A stretch of DNA of 64,000 nucleotides, from the NCBI RefSeq assembly GCF_013394655.1, contig NZ_CP053351.1, forward strand, positions 248,001 to 312,000. The letters are read 5' to 3'. Shown here piece after piece: positions 6,399 through 15,347 of this stretch. The first letter of the stretch is position 1. Every line of letters begins with the position of its first letter. A program made the position numbers and the translations under genes. This DNA is from Winogradskyella schleiferi. Lineage in GTDB: Bacteria; Bacteroidota; Bacteroidia; Flavobacteriales; Flavobacteriaceae. The notes below the pieces were generated by a model. It was given only the letters and a program-made list of their open reading frames with translations, ran no database searches and was not told the origin of the DNA.

Positions 6399-9164
6399 CT
6401 AGTCTGCGATATTAGGACTCAACCATTTTGTCGCCTCTTCATCTGAAACACCTCTTCTTTTAGCATAATCCTCAACTTGATCTTCTTTAATTTTTCCCAA
6501 TCCAAAATATCTGGCTTCAGGATTGCCAAAATAATAACCACTTACACTTGCTGCTGGCCACATCGCTAAACTCTCAGTTAGCTTAACACCGATGTTTTCT
6601 TCAACATTTAAAATTTTCCATATGGTTTTCTTTTCTAAATGGTCCGGACATGCTGGATAACCTGGTGCTGGTCTGATGCCTTCATAACTTTCTTTAATTA
6701 GGTCGTCATTAGATAAGTTCTCATTTTTAGCGTAACTCCAGTGTTGTGTTCTTACCTCTTTGTGTAAATATTCAGCAAAGGCTTCGGCTAAACGATCTGC
6801 CAAAGCTTTAATCATAATGGAATTATAATCATCATGATCGGCTTCAAATTTTGCTGCGAGTTCTGCGGTTCCAAATCCTGTGGACACACAAAAACAGCCC
6901 ATATAATCTTGTTTTCCTGTTGCTTTTGGTGCAATGAAATCGGCTAAGGCTATGTTTGGTTTGCCTTGGGCTTTTTTGGATTGTTGACGAAGGGTTAATA
7001 ATTTGTACGTTTCTTCTTTTACAGATGCTGAATCAAGTTCAGCATGACTTTCGGATACTTCTAGTTCAATATCATCATCATTTGCAGTATTTGCAGGAAA
7101 CAATCCGAAAACACCTTTTGCTTTCAACAGTTTTTCATCAAAAATCCGTTTCAGTAATTCTTGTGCATCGTCAAATAATTCTGTGGCTTGTTTTCCAACC
7201 ACTTCATCGGTTAAAATCGCTGGATATTTCCCATGTAAATCCCAACTTCTAAAAAATGGCGACCAATCGATAAAATCTTCAAGTTTGGTAAGGTCAAAAT
7301 CTTCTAAAACCTGAATGCCTAAATGTTTTGGTTTCACTATTTCAGAAGTATTCCAATTAATTTTGAATTTGTTTTTTCGAGCTTCAGCAATCGTCAAATA
7401 TTCTTTTTTCTTGGTACGTTTTAAAAATTGTTCCCTAAACGCATCATACTCTTCTCGAATCTGTTCTTTATAAACTTTACTGTCTTTTTTCAACAAATCG
7501 CCAACAACGGTTACAGCTCTTGAGGCATCGTTAATATGAACTACGGTATTGCTATAATGTGGTGCAATCTTCACAGCTGAATGTGCTCTAGAGGTAGTGG
7601 CTCCACCAATTATCAATGGAATTTCTATGCTTTGCTTTTCAAGGGCTTTAGAGACATATACCATTTCATCTAACGATGGTGTAATTAGTCCGCTAAGCCC
7701 AATGATATCTACCTTTTCCCTAATAGCGGTCTCCACAATTTTTTCTGGTGGTACCATAACACCAAGGTCAATAATTTCGTAATTATTACAACCTAAAACC
7801 ACACTTACAATGTTCTTTCCAATATCGTGAACATCTCCTTTTACAGTGGCCATTAAAATTCTGCCTGCAAACTCTTGTTTTCCATCTTTTTCGGCTTCAA
7901 TAAAAGGTTGCAAATAGGCAACGGCTTTTTTCATCACACGAGCAGATTTCACCACTTGTGGCAAAAACATTTTTCCACTGCCGAATAAATCACCGACCAC
8001 ATTCATACCAATCATTAAATGCCCTTCAATGACTTCAATGGGTTTATTTGAAGCTAATCTAGCTTCTTCAACATCTTCAATGATAAAGGCATCGATACCT
8101 TTCACTAATGCATGCGTGATTCTAACCTGTAAAGGTTCGTTCCGCCATTCCTGCACTGCTGCATCTTTGCTTGTAGAGGTTGAACCTTTTGCCTTAAGTT
8201 CTTCTGCAAAATCCAATAAGCGTTCTGTGGCATCATCGTTTCTATCGAATAGCACATCTTCAACGAGTTCTAATAAATCTTTGTCTATTTCGTCGTAAAT
8301 TTCAAGCATCGTCGGATTTACAATACCCATGTTCATACCATTTTTTATGGCATGATATAAAAACGATGAGTGCATGGCTTCACGCACCACATTATTACCT
8401 CTAAAAGAAAACGACACATTACTCACACCACCTGAAACGTTGGCATAAGGCAAATTTTCACGAATCCATTTGGTAGCTTCAAAAAAGTCGATGGCATTTC
8501 TACGATGTTCATCCATGCCTGTGGCTACGGGAAAAATATTGGGATCGAAAATGATATCCTGTGGAGGGAAGTTGAGTTCGTTAACTAAAATATGATAGGA
8601 ACGTTTGCAGATTTCTATACGCCTGTCATAATTATCTGCTTGACCATCTTCATCAAAAGCCATAACAATAACGGCTGCACCATAGCGTTTAACCAATTTA
8701 GCTTGATGCTTAAATTCGGCTTCGCCCTCTTTTAAACTTATGGAATTAACCACACATTTTCCTTGTGCAACTTGCAGTCCGGCTTCAATGATTTCCCATT
8801 TTGAACTATCGATCATTAATGGGATTCGAGATATATCTGGTTCTGAGGCAATAAGATTTAGGAATGTGGTCATGGCATGGACGCCATCGAGCATACCTTC
8901 GTCCATATTGACATCTAAAATCTGTGCACCACCATCGACTTGGTCTCTTGCAACTTCTAAGGCTTCGTCGTACTTTTCCTCTTTTATCAAGCGTAAAAAT
9001 TTACGTGAACCAGTTACATTGGTACGTTCTCCAACATTGATAAAGTTACTTTCTGGTGTTACCACTAAAGGTTCAAGTCCGGAAAGTGTTAAATATTTCC
9101 CATCTCCAACCTCTTCCCCAAGGGAAGAGGCTTTTTTCGTTTCATGAGTTGAATTTCGTTTCAT
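6399..9164 (-). CDS. metH: Methionine synthase MetH, C-terminal piece (folate, B12 and AdoMet-activation domains)
   Basis: 921 residues carrying all MetH domains except the homocysteine domain. In order: pterin-binding barrel (about 30-310, with [16 protein letters not shown]), B12 cap and B12-binding domain (about 340-580, DVHDIG with the cobalt-ligating His at about 446, then SGLITPS and GGATTSR), and the AdoMet-dependent reactivation domain (about 600-910, [12 protein letters not shown] at about 831). The homocysteine-binding part is the separate gene just upstream; together they methylate homocysteine from 5-methyl-THF. Two oddities come from small repeats: residues about 10-20 ([14 protein letters not shown]) are encoded by a palindrome, and an eight-residue HAELDSAS at about 707-714 sits in a loop of the activation domain where E. 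coli MetH is shorter. The ATG at 9164 is the only good start. Confidence 0.93.
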   Translation of the reverse strand: MKRNSTHETKKASSLGEEVGDGKYLTLSGLEPLVVTPESNFINVGERTNVTGSRKFLRLIKEEKYDEALEVARDQVDGGAQILDVNMDEGMLDGVHAMTTFLNLIASEPDISRIPLMIDSSKWEIIEAGLQVAQGKCVVNSISLKEGEAEFKHQAKLVKRYGAAVIVMAFDEDGQADNYDRRIEICKRSYHILVNELNFPPQDIIFDPNIFPVATGMDEHRRNAIDFFEATKWIRENLPYANVSGGVSNVSFSFRGNNVVREAMHSSFLYHAIKNGMNMGIVNPTMLEIYDEIDKDLLELVEDVLFDRNDDATERLLDFAEELKAKGSTSTSKDAAVQEWRNEPLQVRITHALVKGIDAFIIEDVEEARLASNKPIEVIEGHLMIGMNVVGDLFGSGKMFLPQVVKSARVMKKAVAYLQPFIEAEKDGKQEFAGRILMATVKGDVHDIGKNIVSVVLGCNNYEIIDLGVMVPPEKIVETAIREKVDIIGLSGLITPSLDEMVYVSKALEKQSIEIPLIIGGATTSRAHSAVKIAPHYSNTVVHINDASRAVTVVGDLLKKDSKVYKEQIREEYDAFREQFLKRTKKKEYLTIAEARKNKFKINWNTSEIVKPKHLGIQVLEDFDLTKLEDFIDWSPFFRSWDLHGKYPAILTDEVVGKQATELFDDAQELLKRIFDEKLLKAKGVFGLFPANTANDDDIELEVSESHAELDSASVKEETYKLLTLRQQSKKAQGKPNIALADFIAPKATGKQDYMGCFCVSTGFGTAELAAKFEADHDDYNSIMIKALADRLAEAFAEYLHKEVRTQHWSYAKNENLSNDDLIKESYEGIRPAPGYPACPDHLEKKTIWKILNVEENIGVKLTESLAMWPAASVSGYYFGNPEARYFGLGKIKEDQVEDYAKRRGVSDEEATKWLSPNIAD
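7024..7048. repeat. Palindromic [12 protein letters not shown] repeat inside metH
   Basis: ATGCTGAA (7025-7032) and TTCAGCAT (7038-7045) are perfect 8-base arms around TCAAG. Read on the metH strand the unit encodes HAELDSAS, with the frame intact. The same core (GTCATGCTGAACT) recurs at 51181. I recall this unit as a common intergenic repeat in flavobacteria; here it lies in an essential gene, in a loop between the DDIEL strand and the LRQQ helix of the AdoMet domain. Confidence 0.7.
9099..9131 (-). repeat. Palindromic repeat, copy 1, in the 5' end of the metH C-piece
   Basis: CCTCTTCCC (9110-9118) and GGGAAGAGG (9122-9130) form a perfect 9-bp stem with a three-base loop. On the minus strand it is followed by TTGGAGATGGG. 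It encodes residues about 12-22 of the protein. Same family as copies at 9181 and 56349 (hairpin plus a TTAGGGATG-like tail). Confidence 0.6.
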
Positions 9165-9180
9165 TTATAACATTTTTAGT

Positions 9181-9211
9181 CCCTTCCTATAGGGAAGGGA
9201 TTAGGGATGGG
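9181..9211 (+). repeat. Palindromic repeat, copy 2, over the metH N-piece stop codon
   Basis: CCCTTCC (9181-9187) and GGAAGGG (9193-9199) form the stem; the tail ATTAGGGATGGG follows. It lies inverted relative to copy 1, with only about 50 bases between the two hairpins, and it supplies the last residues (RIPSLIPSL) and the stop codon of the homocysteine methyltransferase piece. Confidence 0.6.
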
Positions 9212-10194
9212 ATTCTTGGTTTGTAATTTTTCGCCACATCAGCAATCGCTTTGATATGCGCTGGACTCGTGCCACAACAACCACCAATGATATTAATGAT
9301 ACCGTCCTTTAAATAGTCTTCAATATAGTGTTGCATTTGTTTTGGTGATTCATCGTATTCCCCAAATGCATTTGGTAGACCTGCATTTGGATGTGCTGAG
9401 GTATAAAATTCAGTTTCATTAGATAAACGCTGTAAATAAGGTTTCAATTGTTGAGCACCAAGAGCGCAATTAAAACCAACACTTAATAACGGAATATGCG
9501 AAATTGACGTTAAAAAAGCTTCAACCGTTTGTCCAGATAAGGTTCTTCCCGAAGCGTCGGTAATCGTTCCCGAAACCATAATCGGAATATCGATGTTTCG
9601 ATCTTCCTTAACTTCTTCAATGGCAAATAACGCAGCTTTTGCATTGAGTGTATCAAAAATGGTTTCCACTAAAAGAATATCTACACCACCATCAATTAAT
9701 GCTTCGACTTGTTGCTTGTAGGCCATTCGTAATTCGTTAAACGTTATTGCTCTATATTCTGGTCGATTGACGTCTGGCGATAAACTAGCGGTTTTATTGG
9801 TTGGGCCAATACTTCCTGCTACAAAGCGAGGTTTATTGGGATTAGCTTTTGTGAATTTATCGGCAACTTGTTTAGCGATCTTAGCCGATTCAAAATTCAA
9901 TTCATAAACCAAATCTTCCATGTCGTAATCTGCCATGGCGATTGTGGTTCCTGAAAATGTATTGGTTTCCACGATATCTGCTCCAGCTTCAAAATATTTA
10001 GCATGGATTTCTGCAATGGCTTTGGGCTGCGTTAAGGACAATAAATCGTTGTTTCCTTTTAAGGAGGAAGGATAATCTTTAAAACGTTCGCCTCTAAAAT
10101 CTTCTTCAGTGAAATTATATTGCTGAAGCATGGTTCCCATAGCGCCATCAAGGACTAAGATTCGTTTTTGTAATTCTTCTTTTATTTTGCTCAT
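9187..10194 (-). CDS. metH: Methionine synthase MetH, N-terminal piece (homocysteine S-methyltransferase domain)
   Basis: A 335-residue cobalamin-independent-fold barrel that binds and activates homocysteine through zinc. Motifs: LDGAMGTMLQ near the N-terminus, GADIVETNTFSGT, GSIGPTNK, VETIFDTLNAKAA, and the three zinc cysteines, FNCALG (Cys at about 243) and GGCCGT (Cys306, Cys307), which match E. coli MetH Cys247/310/311. It corresponds to the first third of E. coli MetH and ends 22 bases before the start of the remaining domains. The last nine residues (RIPSLIPSL) come from a palindromic repeat and are probably not part of the fold. It is cotranscribed between metZ and the MetH C-piece. 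Confidence 0.93.
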   Translation of the reverse strand: MSKIKEELQKRILVLDGAMGTMLQQYNFTEEDFRGERFKDYPSSLKGNNDLLSLTQPKAIAEIHAKYFEAGADIVETNTFSGTTIAMADYDMEDLVYELNFESAKIAKQVADKFTKANPNKPRFVAGSIGPTNKTASLSPDVNRPEYRAITFNELRMAYKQQVEALIDGGVDILLVETIFDTLNAKAALFAIEEVKEDRNIDIPIMVSGTITDASGRTLSGQTVEAFLTSISHIPLLSVGFNCALGAQQLKPYLQRLSNETEFYTSAHPNAGLPNAFGEYDESPKQMQHYIEDYLKDGIINIIGGCCGTSPAHIKAIADVAKNYKPRIPSLIPSL

Positions 10195-10313
10195 AGTTTT
10201 TTGTTTTTAAAACACCCCTAATGAGCTACGCTCGGTAATTTCTAAACAAAATATATTTTGTTTCTCATTAACCTCAAGAGGACAATCCAAACATTTAAAT
10301 GTTTAGTTTAATT

Positions 10314-11483
10314 TCATTTTTCTAAGGCTTGTTTTAAATCGTTAATAATATCTTCAGGATGTTCTAATCCAACAGAAACCCTGATCAATCCTCCAGTAAT
10401 TCCAGTTTCTAAACGCACATCTTCTGGTATTTTAGCGTGTGTCGTAGATGCTGGATGCGTCACTATACTTCTGGTATCGCCTAAATTTGCGGATAGTGAT
10501 AACAGCTTTATAGAATTTAAAAATTTTCGACCAGCTTCAATACCTCCTTTAACTTCAAAAGCCACAATGCTTCCGCCTAACTTCATTTGTTGTTTGGCTA
10601 AATCGTATTGTGGATGCGTTTTTAAAAATGGATATTTTACAAAATTCACGTTATCATGAGATTCTAAAAATTCGGCCACTTTTAATGCACTATCACAATG
10701 TCTATCGATTCTAACGGGTAAGGTTTCCAAACTTTTTGATAACACCCATGCATTAAACGGTGATAATGCAGGACCAGTATTTCTGGAAAACAAATAGATT
10801 TTCTGAATTAAATCGGCTGAGCCAACCGTTACACCTCCTAAAACCCGTCCTTGGCCGTCCATTAATTTCGTTGCAGAATGAATCACTAAGTCAGCCCCAA
10901 ATTTAATGGGCTGTTGTAAATAGGGTGTGGCAAAACAATTGTCAATTATAAATAAAAGATTGTGTTTTTTTGCGATGTCGCCCAATCGTTTTAAGTCTAA
11001 AATATCAACAGCTGGATTTGTTGGGCTCTCTGCATAAATGCATTTGGTGTTGGGCTGAATGAGACTTTCGAGGTTATCTAATTCATCAATTTTGAAATAG
11101 CTAGTAGAAATATGCCACTTCGGTAAAATATTATTGAACAAGGTTTGAGTTGAGCCAAAAATACTTCGACAAGATACGATATGGTCTTCGGAATCCAATA
11201 AAGCCGCAAATGTTGAAAACACTGCTGACATCCCAGAAGCAAAGGCATAGCCACGTTCGGCACCTTCCATTAAACATACTTTTTCTACAAATTCGGACGT
11301 ATTTGGATTGGAATACCGACTGTAAATGTTGCGTTCTTTTTCATCTGCAAAAGAAGCGCGCATATCCTCAGCATCTTCAAAAACATAACTCGACGTTAGA
11401 TATAACGGACTAGAATGTTCTAAAAATTCCGTACGTTCTATTTGCGTTCGTATGGCTTGTGTTTCAATGTGTTTTGAGCTCAT
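10314..11483 (-). CDS. metZ: O-succinylhomoserine sulfhydrylase / cystathionine gamma-synthase family enzyme
   Basis: A 389-residue PLP enzyme of the Cys/Met metabolism family. Visible marks: TSSYVFEDAEDM, YSRYSNPNTSEFVEK, GYAFASGMSAVF (phosphate-binding region), YAESPTNP, the IDNCFATPYLQQP Asp that binds the pyridine nitrogen, and SATKLMDGQG with the PLP-binding Lys. The family includes MetB, MetC, MetZ and MetY. Length and motifs, and its place at the head of an operon with metH, favour homocysteine formation by direct sulfhydrylation (MetZ), but MetB-like activity cannot be excluded from sequence alone. It is preceded by a SAM-I riboswitch on the same strand, about 98 bases before the start codon. 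Confidence 0.85.
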   Translation of the reverse strand: MSSKHIETQAIRTQIERTEFLEHSSPLYLTSSYVFEDAEDMRASFADEKERNIYSRYSNPNTSEFVEKVCLMEGAERGYAFASGMSAVFSTFAALLDSEDHIVSCRSIFGSTQTLFNNILPKWHISTSYFKIDELDNLESLIQPNTKCIYAESPTNPAVDILDLKRLGDIAKKHNLLFIIDNCFATPYLQQPIKFGADLVIHSATKLMDGQGRVLGGVTVGSADLIQKIYLFSRNTGPALSPFNAWVLSKSLETLPVRIDRHCDSALKVAEFLESHDNVNFVKYPFLKTHPQYDLAKQQMKLGGSIVAFEVKGGIEAGRKFLNSIKLLSLSANLGDTRSIVTHPASTTHAKIPEDVRLETGITGGLIRVSVGLEHPEDIINDLKQALEK

Positions 11484-11580
11484 TTCTATTTTTTAACAAA
11501 TCAAAATACCAAATCCTTGAGGATATAGTTTATAGTAAAATGCTAAAAAGAATTTGAATTACAGATCGTAATTACGTTGG

Positions 11581-11700
11581 GTTATCTATCTAATCACACG
11601 ATAAATGAATCGGTAATTACGTAGAATTTAGCACCTTCTTAATAAGTTTAAGGGTTGCTAAGGCTTCATTGGGTCTAATCCCTCTGCCTTTCTTGATAAC
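11581..11700 (-). ncRNA. SAM-I (S-box) riboswitch in the leader of the methionine operon
   Basis: On the minus strand the leader reads GTTATCAAGAAAGGCAGAGG, then GATTAGACCCAATGAAGCC, TTAGCAACC and finally AAGGTGCTAA. This is the S-box signature in the right order: P1, AGAGG(GA), the GACC/AATGAA core, the GCAACC junction and the GGTGCTAA strand. P1 closes between 11695-11700 (GTTATC) and 11581-11586 (GATAAC on the transcript). It lies 98 bases before metZ, so it should lower expression of metZ-metH-metH-metF when SAM is high. No clear terminator follows the aptamer. A self-complementary ACGTAATTAC occurs both inside the aptamer (about 11613-11623) and just after it (11567-11576) and could form an alternative pairing. 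Confidence 0.9.
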
Positions 11701-11808
11701 ATTTCAATACTTTATTTGAACTTTGTGAAGTACAATATTCCGAAAGAAATCAGTAATACGCAAATTTTATTCACTTTATTTTAACAGAGGCGTATAGTCT
11801 TTTAATCG

Positions 11809-11816
11809 TAACTTTG
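11809..11816 (+). promoter_or_regulatory. Bacteroidota -7 element upstream of the HupE-like gene
   Basis: TAACTTTG matches the TAnnTTTG consensus and lies 22 bases before the ATG at 11839. No TTG is found at the usual -33 distance. Confidence 0.4.
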
Positions 11817-11838
11817 AAGCATCCCAAATGAATTAATT

Positions 11839-12435
11839 ATGTTAGATAATTTCTGGTTTAATGTTCAATATGGCATGAACCATGTTTTAGATATCAACGG
11901 CTACGACCATGTGCTTTTCCTAATGGTTTTAGCTGTGCCTTATGTTTTTAAAGGATGGAAACGTGTGCTTTTACTCATTACCATGTTTACTTTAGGGCAT
12001 ACATTATCCTTAATTTTAGCCTCTTACGGTATTGTAACGGTCAATAGTAAACTGGTGGAGTTTCTTATTCCAATTACCATTTTAGTGGCAGCTATTTATA
12101 ATTTATTTACGGCGAGTAGAAAAACGCATAGTAATAAAGTAGGTCTGTTGTTTTTTGCAACCTTGTTTTTTGGGCTCGTTCATGGGTTGGGTTTTGCGAG
12201 GGAATTTAAAATGTTTGCCGGTCAGTCTCAAAATAAATTGGAACTATTGATTGAATTTGCTCTAGGTATTGAAATAGCCCAAGTTATCATTGTATTTATC
12301 GTTTTGTTTATTGGTTTTCTATGCCAAACGATTTTTAGAGTTTCCCGTCGCGATTGGGTTATGGTATGTTCATCTATTGTGATTGGTTTAGTTATTCCCA
12401 TGATTTTAGGAAGTGATTTGCTAAGTAATAGCTAA
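11839..12435 (+). CDS. HupE/UreJ-like membrane protein
   Basis: A 198-residue polytopic inner-membrane protein with about six hydrophobic segments. It matches the HupE/UreJ_2 group: an N-terminal GYDHVLFL, FTLGHTLSL after the second helix, HGLGFAREF in the middle and LGIEIAQ near the C-terminus; the His residues in helices could bind metal. Family members have been linked to nickel or cobalt movement for hydrogenase or urease, but no such enzyme is in the window and this branch is uncharacterised. It is transcribed divergently from the riboswitch-controlled metZ. The role is unknown; a link to cobalt for B12-dependent MetH would be pure speculation. Confidence 0.78.
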   Translation: MLDNFWFNVQYGMNHVLDINGYDHVLFLMVLAVPYVFKGWKRVLLLITMFTLGHTLSLILASYGIVTVNSKLVEFLIPITILVAAIYNLFTASRKTHSNKVGLLFFATLFFGLVHGLGFAREFKMFAGQSQNKLELLIEFALGIEIAQVIIVFIVLFIGFLCQTIFRVSRRDWVMVCSSIVIGLVIPMILGSDLLSNS

Positions 12436-12506
12436 AGTTTGGTAAAACTTTAACGGCTAGTAAATTGGTTATAAAATACGAAGCGTTTATATTCGTTACT
12501 ACTAAG

Positions 12507-12514
12507 TACATTTG
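12507..12514 (+). promoter_or_regulatory. -7 element upstream of the dCMP deaminase gene
   Basis: TACATTTG fits TAnnTTTG and lies 17 bases before the ATG at 12532. A clear -33 TTG is not seen. Confidence 0.4.
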
Positions 12515-12531
12515 TATTAGAATAAGAATTA

Positions 12532-12960
12532 ATGCCACACACAAAACAATTACGTTACGATAAAGCTTACCTACGCATTGCCAAAGAATGGGGAAAATTA
12601 TCCCATTGCAAACGCAAACAAGTTGGCGCACTTATTGTAAAGGATAGAATGATAATTTCTGATGGCTACAATGGTACACCAACAGGTTTTGAGAATTACT
12701 GTGAGGATGACGAAGGCTATACCAAATGGTACGTGTTACATGCTGAAGCTAATGCGATATTAAAAGTAGCATCCTCAACACAATCTTGTAGAGGTGCGAC
12801 GTTATATATTACGCTGTCACCATGTAAAGAATGTAGTAAATTAATTCATCAGGCAGGAATTGTAAGAGTAGTCTATCAGCAAGGTTATAAAGATGATTCT
12901 GGTTTACAATTTTTGGAAAGAGCAGGCATAGAATTAGAATTAATTGAAGATATAGATTGA
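12532..12960 (+). CDS. dCMP deaminase (ComEB-like cytidine deaminase fold)
   Basis: A 142-residue zinc deaminase converting dCMP to dUMP for dTMP synthesis. Zinc motif: HAEANAI with His70 and the proton-shuttling Glu72, then SPCKECSKLI with Cys98 and Cys101. The longer insert between the N-terminal strand and HAE (GYNGTPTGFENYCEDDEG) is the dCMP deaminase hallmark, which separates it from TadA (also in this window at 48485) and RibD. The gene is followed 25 bases later by the S41 protease and may be cotranscribed with it. Confidence 0.9.
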   Translation: MPHTKQLRYDKAYLRIAKEWGKLSHCKRKQVGALIVKDRMIISDGYNGTPTGFENYCEDDEGYTKWYVLHAEANAILKVASSTQSCRGATLYITLSPCKECSKLIHQAGIVRVVYQQGYKDDSGLQFLERAGIELELIEDID

Positions 12961-12985
12961 GATTCCCATTTTCATGGGAAATAAT

Positions 12986-14593
12986 ATGGCAACAAAAAAC
13001 AAATACATACCGCTAATTATAGGACTTGCGATTGCAGCAGGTGTTATTATTGGTGGACGATTAAATTTTACAGATACTTCAGACAACCTTTTTTCTACCA
13101 ACAGCAAAAAAGATAAACTCAACCGTTTAATAGATTATATCGATTACGAATACGTAGAAGATGTAAATACCGATAGTATTGTTGATGTTACGGTTAACGG
13201 AATTTTAAATAATCTCGATCCACATTCATCATACATTCCAAAGGAAGATTTAGAGCGAATTACTGAAAACATGAAAGGTAATTTTGTGGGTATTGGTGTG
13301 AATTTCTATCCTTATAAAGATAGTATTGCTGTTGTAAAACCGACAGAAGGAGGTCCAAGTGAACGTGCAGGAATTATGAGTGGTGACCGTATTCTCTATG
13401 CAGATGGAGATACACTTTATGGCCGCAAAATTGATAACGATTTATTAGGTAAAAAACTCAGAGGTAAAAAGAATAGTACCGTAAAACTGACCGTTTTTAG
13501 AAAAGGCGAAGACGAATTATTGGAGTTTGATGTAAAGCGAAAAGAGATTCCGATTAAAAGTGTTGATGCTGCATATATGTTAACCGACGATTTGGGATAC
13601 ATTAAAATGAACCGTTTTGCGGAATCTACTTTTATGGAATTTAAGGATGCTCTGGATGAACTGAAAGATTTAGGAGCGACAAAATTAGCTTTAGATTTAA
13701 GGGGTAATCCTGGAGGATTTTTAGGTATTGCAGAGCAAATTGCAGACGAATTTTTAGAAGATGATAAGCTCATTTTATTTACAAGAGATAAAAAGGGAAA
13801 GGAAGAACGGACTTATGCAACAAGGCGTGGTGATTTCGAAGAAGGCGAAATTTATATTCTGATTAATGAAAATTCGGCATCGGCTAGTGAAGTTATTGCA
13901 GGTGCACTTCAGGATAATGACAAAGGTATTATAGTCGGGAGACGTTCCTATGGCAAAGGATTGGTGCAGCGCGAAATGGCATTAGGCGATGGTAGCGCAG
14001 TCCGACTTACGGTTTCTAGATATTATACACCAACAGGTCGTTCCATTCAACGGCCTTATGTCAATGGTGATAGCGATAATTATTACAATGATTATTACAA
14101 ACGTTTAAGAACTGGGGAATTGGCAGATGAAGAAAGTATAGTGGTAGATGATTCCTTAAAATTTACAACACCAAAAGGAAAAGTAGTCTATGGAGGAGGT
14201 GGCATCATTCCAGATGTTTTTGTGCCGGTGGATCGCTTGTTTGATAATGAAACGATAAATTATTTAAGACGAAGAGGTCATTTTGGCTATTTTGTGTTTG
14301 AAGAATTAGATAAAAATAGAAGCATCTATGAGAATGTCACTAAATACGATTTCATTAATAATTTTGAAGTTAGTGAAGATATCGTTGTACGTTTTCAGGA
14401 CTATATAAATAAGCAAGAACGCACCAACATTACTTTCGTTGCCTATAATGATGAGATCAGGCTTCTGATAAAAGCAACCCTTGCACTTCAGTTATTTGAC
14501 GATAATGCCTTTGAAGAAATTATAAATAAGGAAGATATTATGGTACAGGAAGTGATTCTTTTAAGTACAGAATATCCTAGTTTTAAGGAGTAA
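12986..14593 (+). CDS. S41 family C-terminal processing peptidase (CtpA/Prc-like)
   Basis: 535 residues from the ATG at 12986. An N-terminal signal anchor (IPLIIGLAIAAGVIIG) places it in the inner membrane facing the periplasm. A PDZ domain (about residues 95-175, GIGVNF, GGPSERAGIMSGDRI) precedes the S41 core: LDLRGNPGGFL, then NSASASEV with the catalytic Ser and a Lys 25 residues later in GRRSYGKG, the same spacing as E. coli Prc Ser430/Lys455. The helical C-terminal region (about 430-535) is typical of Bacteroidota paralogs. An ATG four codons upstream (12974) sits in a small hairpin (TTCCCAT/ATGGGAA); the second ATG has the better A-rich leader, but either may be used. Substrates are unknown. 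Confidence 0.9.
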   Translation: MATKNKYIPLIIGLAIAAGVIIGGRLNFTDTSDNLFSTNSKKDKLNRLIDYIDYEYVEDVNTDSIVDVTVNGILNNLDPHSSYIPKEDLERITENMKGNFVGIGVNFYPYKDSIAVVKPTEGGPSERAGIMSGDRILYADGDTLYGRKIDNDLLGKKLRGKKNSTVKLTVFRKGEDELLEFDVKRKEIPIKSVDAAYMLTDDLGYIKMNRFAESTFMEFKDALDELKDLGATKLALDLRGNPGGFLGIAEQIADEFLEDDKLILFTRDKKGKEERTYATRRGDFEEGEIYILINENSASASEVIAGALQDNDKGIIVGRRSYGKGLVQREMALGDGSAVRLTVSRYYTPTGRSIQRPYVNGDSDNYYNDYYKRLRTGELADEESIVVDDSLKFTTPKGKVVYGGGGIIPDVFVPVDRLFDNETINYLRRRGHFGYFVFEELDKNRSIYENVTKYDFINNFEVSEDIVVRFQDYINKQERTNITFVAYNDEIRLLIKATLALQLFDDNAFEEIINKEDIMVQEVILLSTEYPSFKE

Positions 14594-14596
14594 GAT

Positions 14597-15202
14597 TTAT
14601 ATAATCTTATCGTGCACTTTAGTATGTTTCCCATCATTCCAAAGCGTTAAAATATCTGTTGCCACATGCGATCCGCTACCACAAGCCATTGAAAATTGAC
14701 TGCGCCAACCCGCTAATGTTCCAGCGACATAAAGATTTTCTTCAATAAGATGATCTTTGTTTTTCAACCAAATTCTATCTTTTTCAATTGTAGCCCTTGG
14801 GTGTGGCTCTATATAATTTTCCAAGCCTTTTATGGTCATTAAACTCGTATATCCGACAGCAATTACGACGATTTTAGAATGGTATCTATTTTTATTAGTG
14901 GTTACAATAAATCCTTCGCTAACTTTTGCAATAGCAGTTACCTTTTCTTTTTCAAATTGAAAAATATGAGGATAAAGATTAGCTAGTTGTGTTTTTCCAT
15001 CCTCCAAAATATCAGAACCCAAAGTGCCAGGTTGTAACCCTAAAACATTATTAAATAAAGCATTTTGAAGATGTGATGTTTTTTGATGGGCAATAATGCC
15101 AATGGTTTTACCTTCCGCAAAAGGCTTGTTTTTTGCAGAACCTAAAACCAAAGCACAAGATAAGCCAGCTGCACCAGCTCCAATAATTAATGTATTAAAC
15201 AT
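14597..15202 (-). CDS. Short FAD-dependent oxidoreductase (thioredoxin-reductase-like, lacking the NAD(P)H domain)
   Basis: A 201-residue flavoprotein. Residues 6-16 (IIGAGAAGLSC) are an ADP-binding GxGxxG, VVIAVGYTS (about 111-119) is the second flavin motif, and NLYVAGTLAGWRSQFSMACGSG near the C-terminus is the FAD-ribityl segment. Compared with thioredoxin reductase (about 310 residues) it lacks the NAD(P)H-binding insertion and has no CxxC, so it is not a thioredoxin reductase as such. Both ends of the FAD domain are intact, so this looks like a naturally short family rather than a broken gene. Convergent with the protease gene, with only three bases between the stops. Confidence 0.75.
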   Translation of the reverse strand: MFNTLIIGAGAAGLSCALVLGSAKNKPFAEGKTIGIIAHQKTSHLQNALFNNVLGLQPGTLGSDILEDGKTQLANLYPHIFQFEKEKVTAIAKVSEGFIVTTNKNRYHSKIVVIAVGYTSLMTIKGLENYIEPHPRATIEKDRIWLKNKDHLIEENLYVAGTLAGWRSQFSMACGSGSHVATDILTLWNDGKHTKVHDKII

Positions 15203-15347
15203 GTTTATTATTTTTATAACAAAATTAAGCTAATTGCCGGACATGAAATTACTTAGTAAAAAGTGCCTGTTTTTTATTCAATAGCCATAGCAGATTGTTC
15301 ATTTGGCTTATAAATCTTAAATTTAGCTAATTATTCTATAATTATTT

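Noticed and set aside
9099..9211. Recent breakage of a full-length metH by repeat insertion
   Set aside because: Split MetH occurs widely in the phylum, as far as I recall, and each piece has its own good start; the repeats more likely colonised an existing junction.
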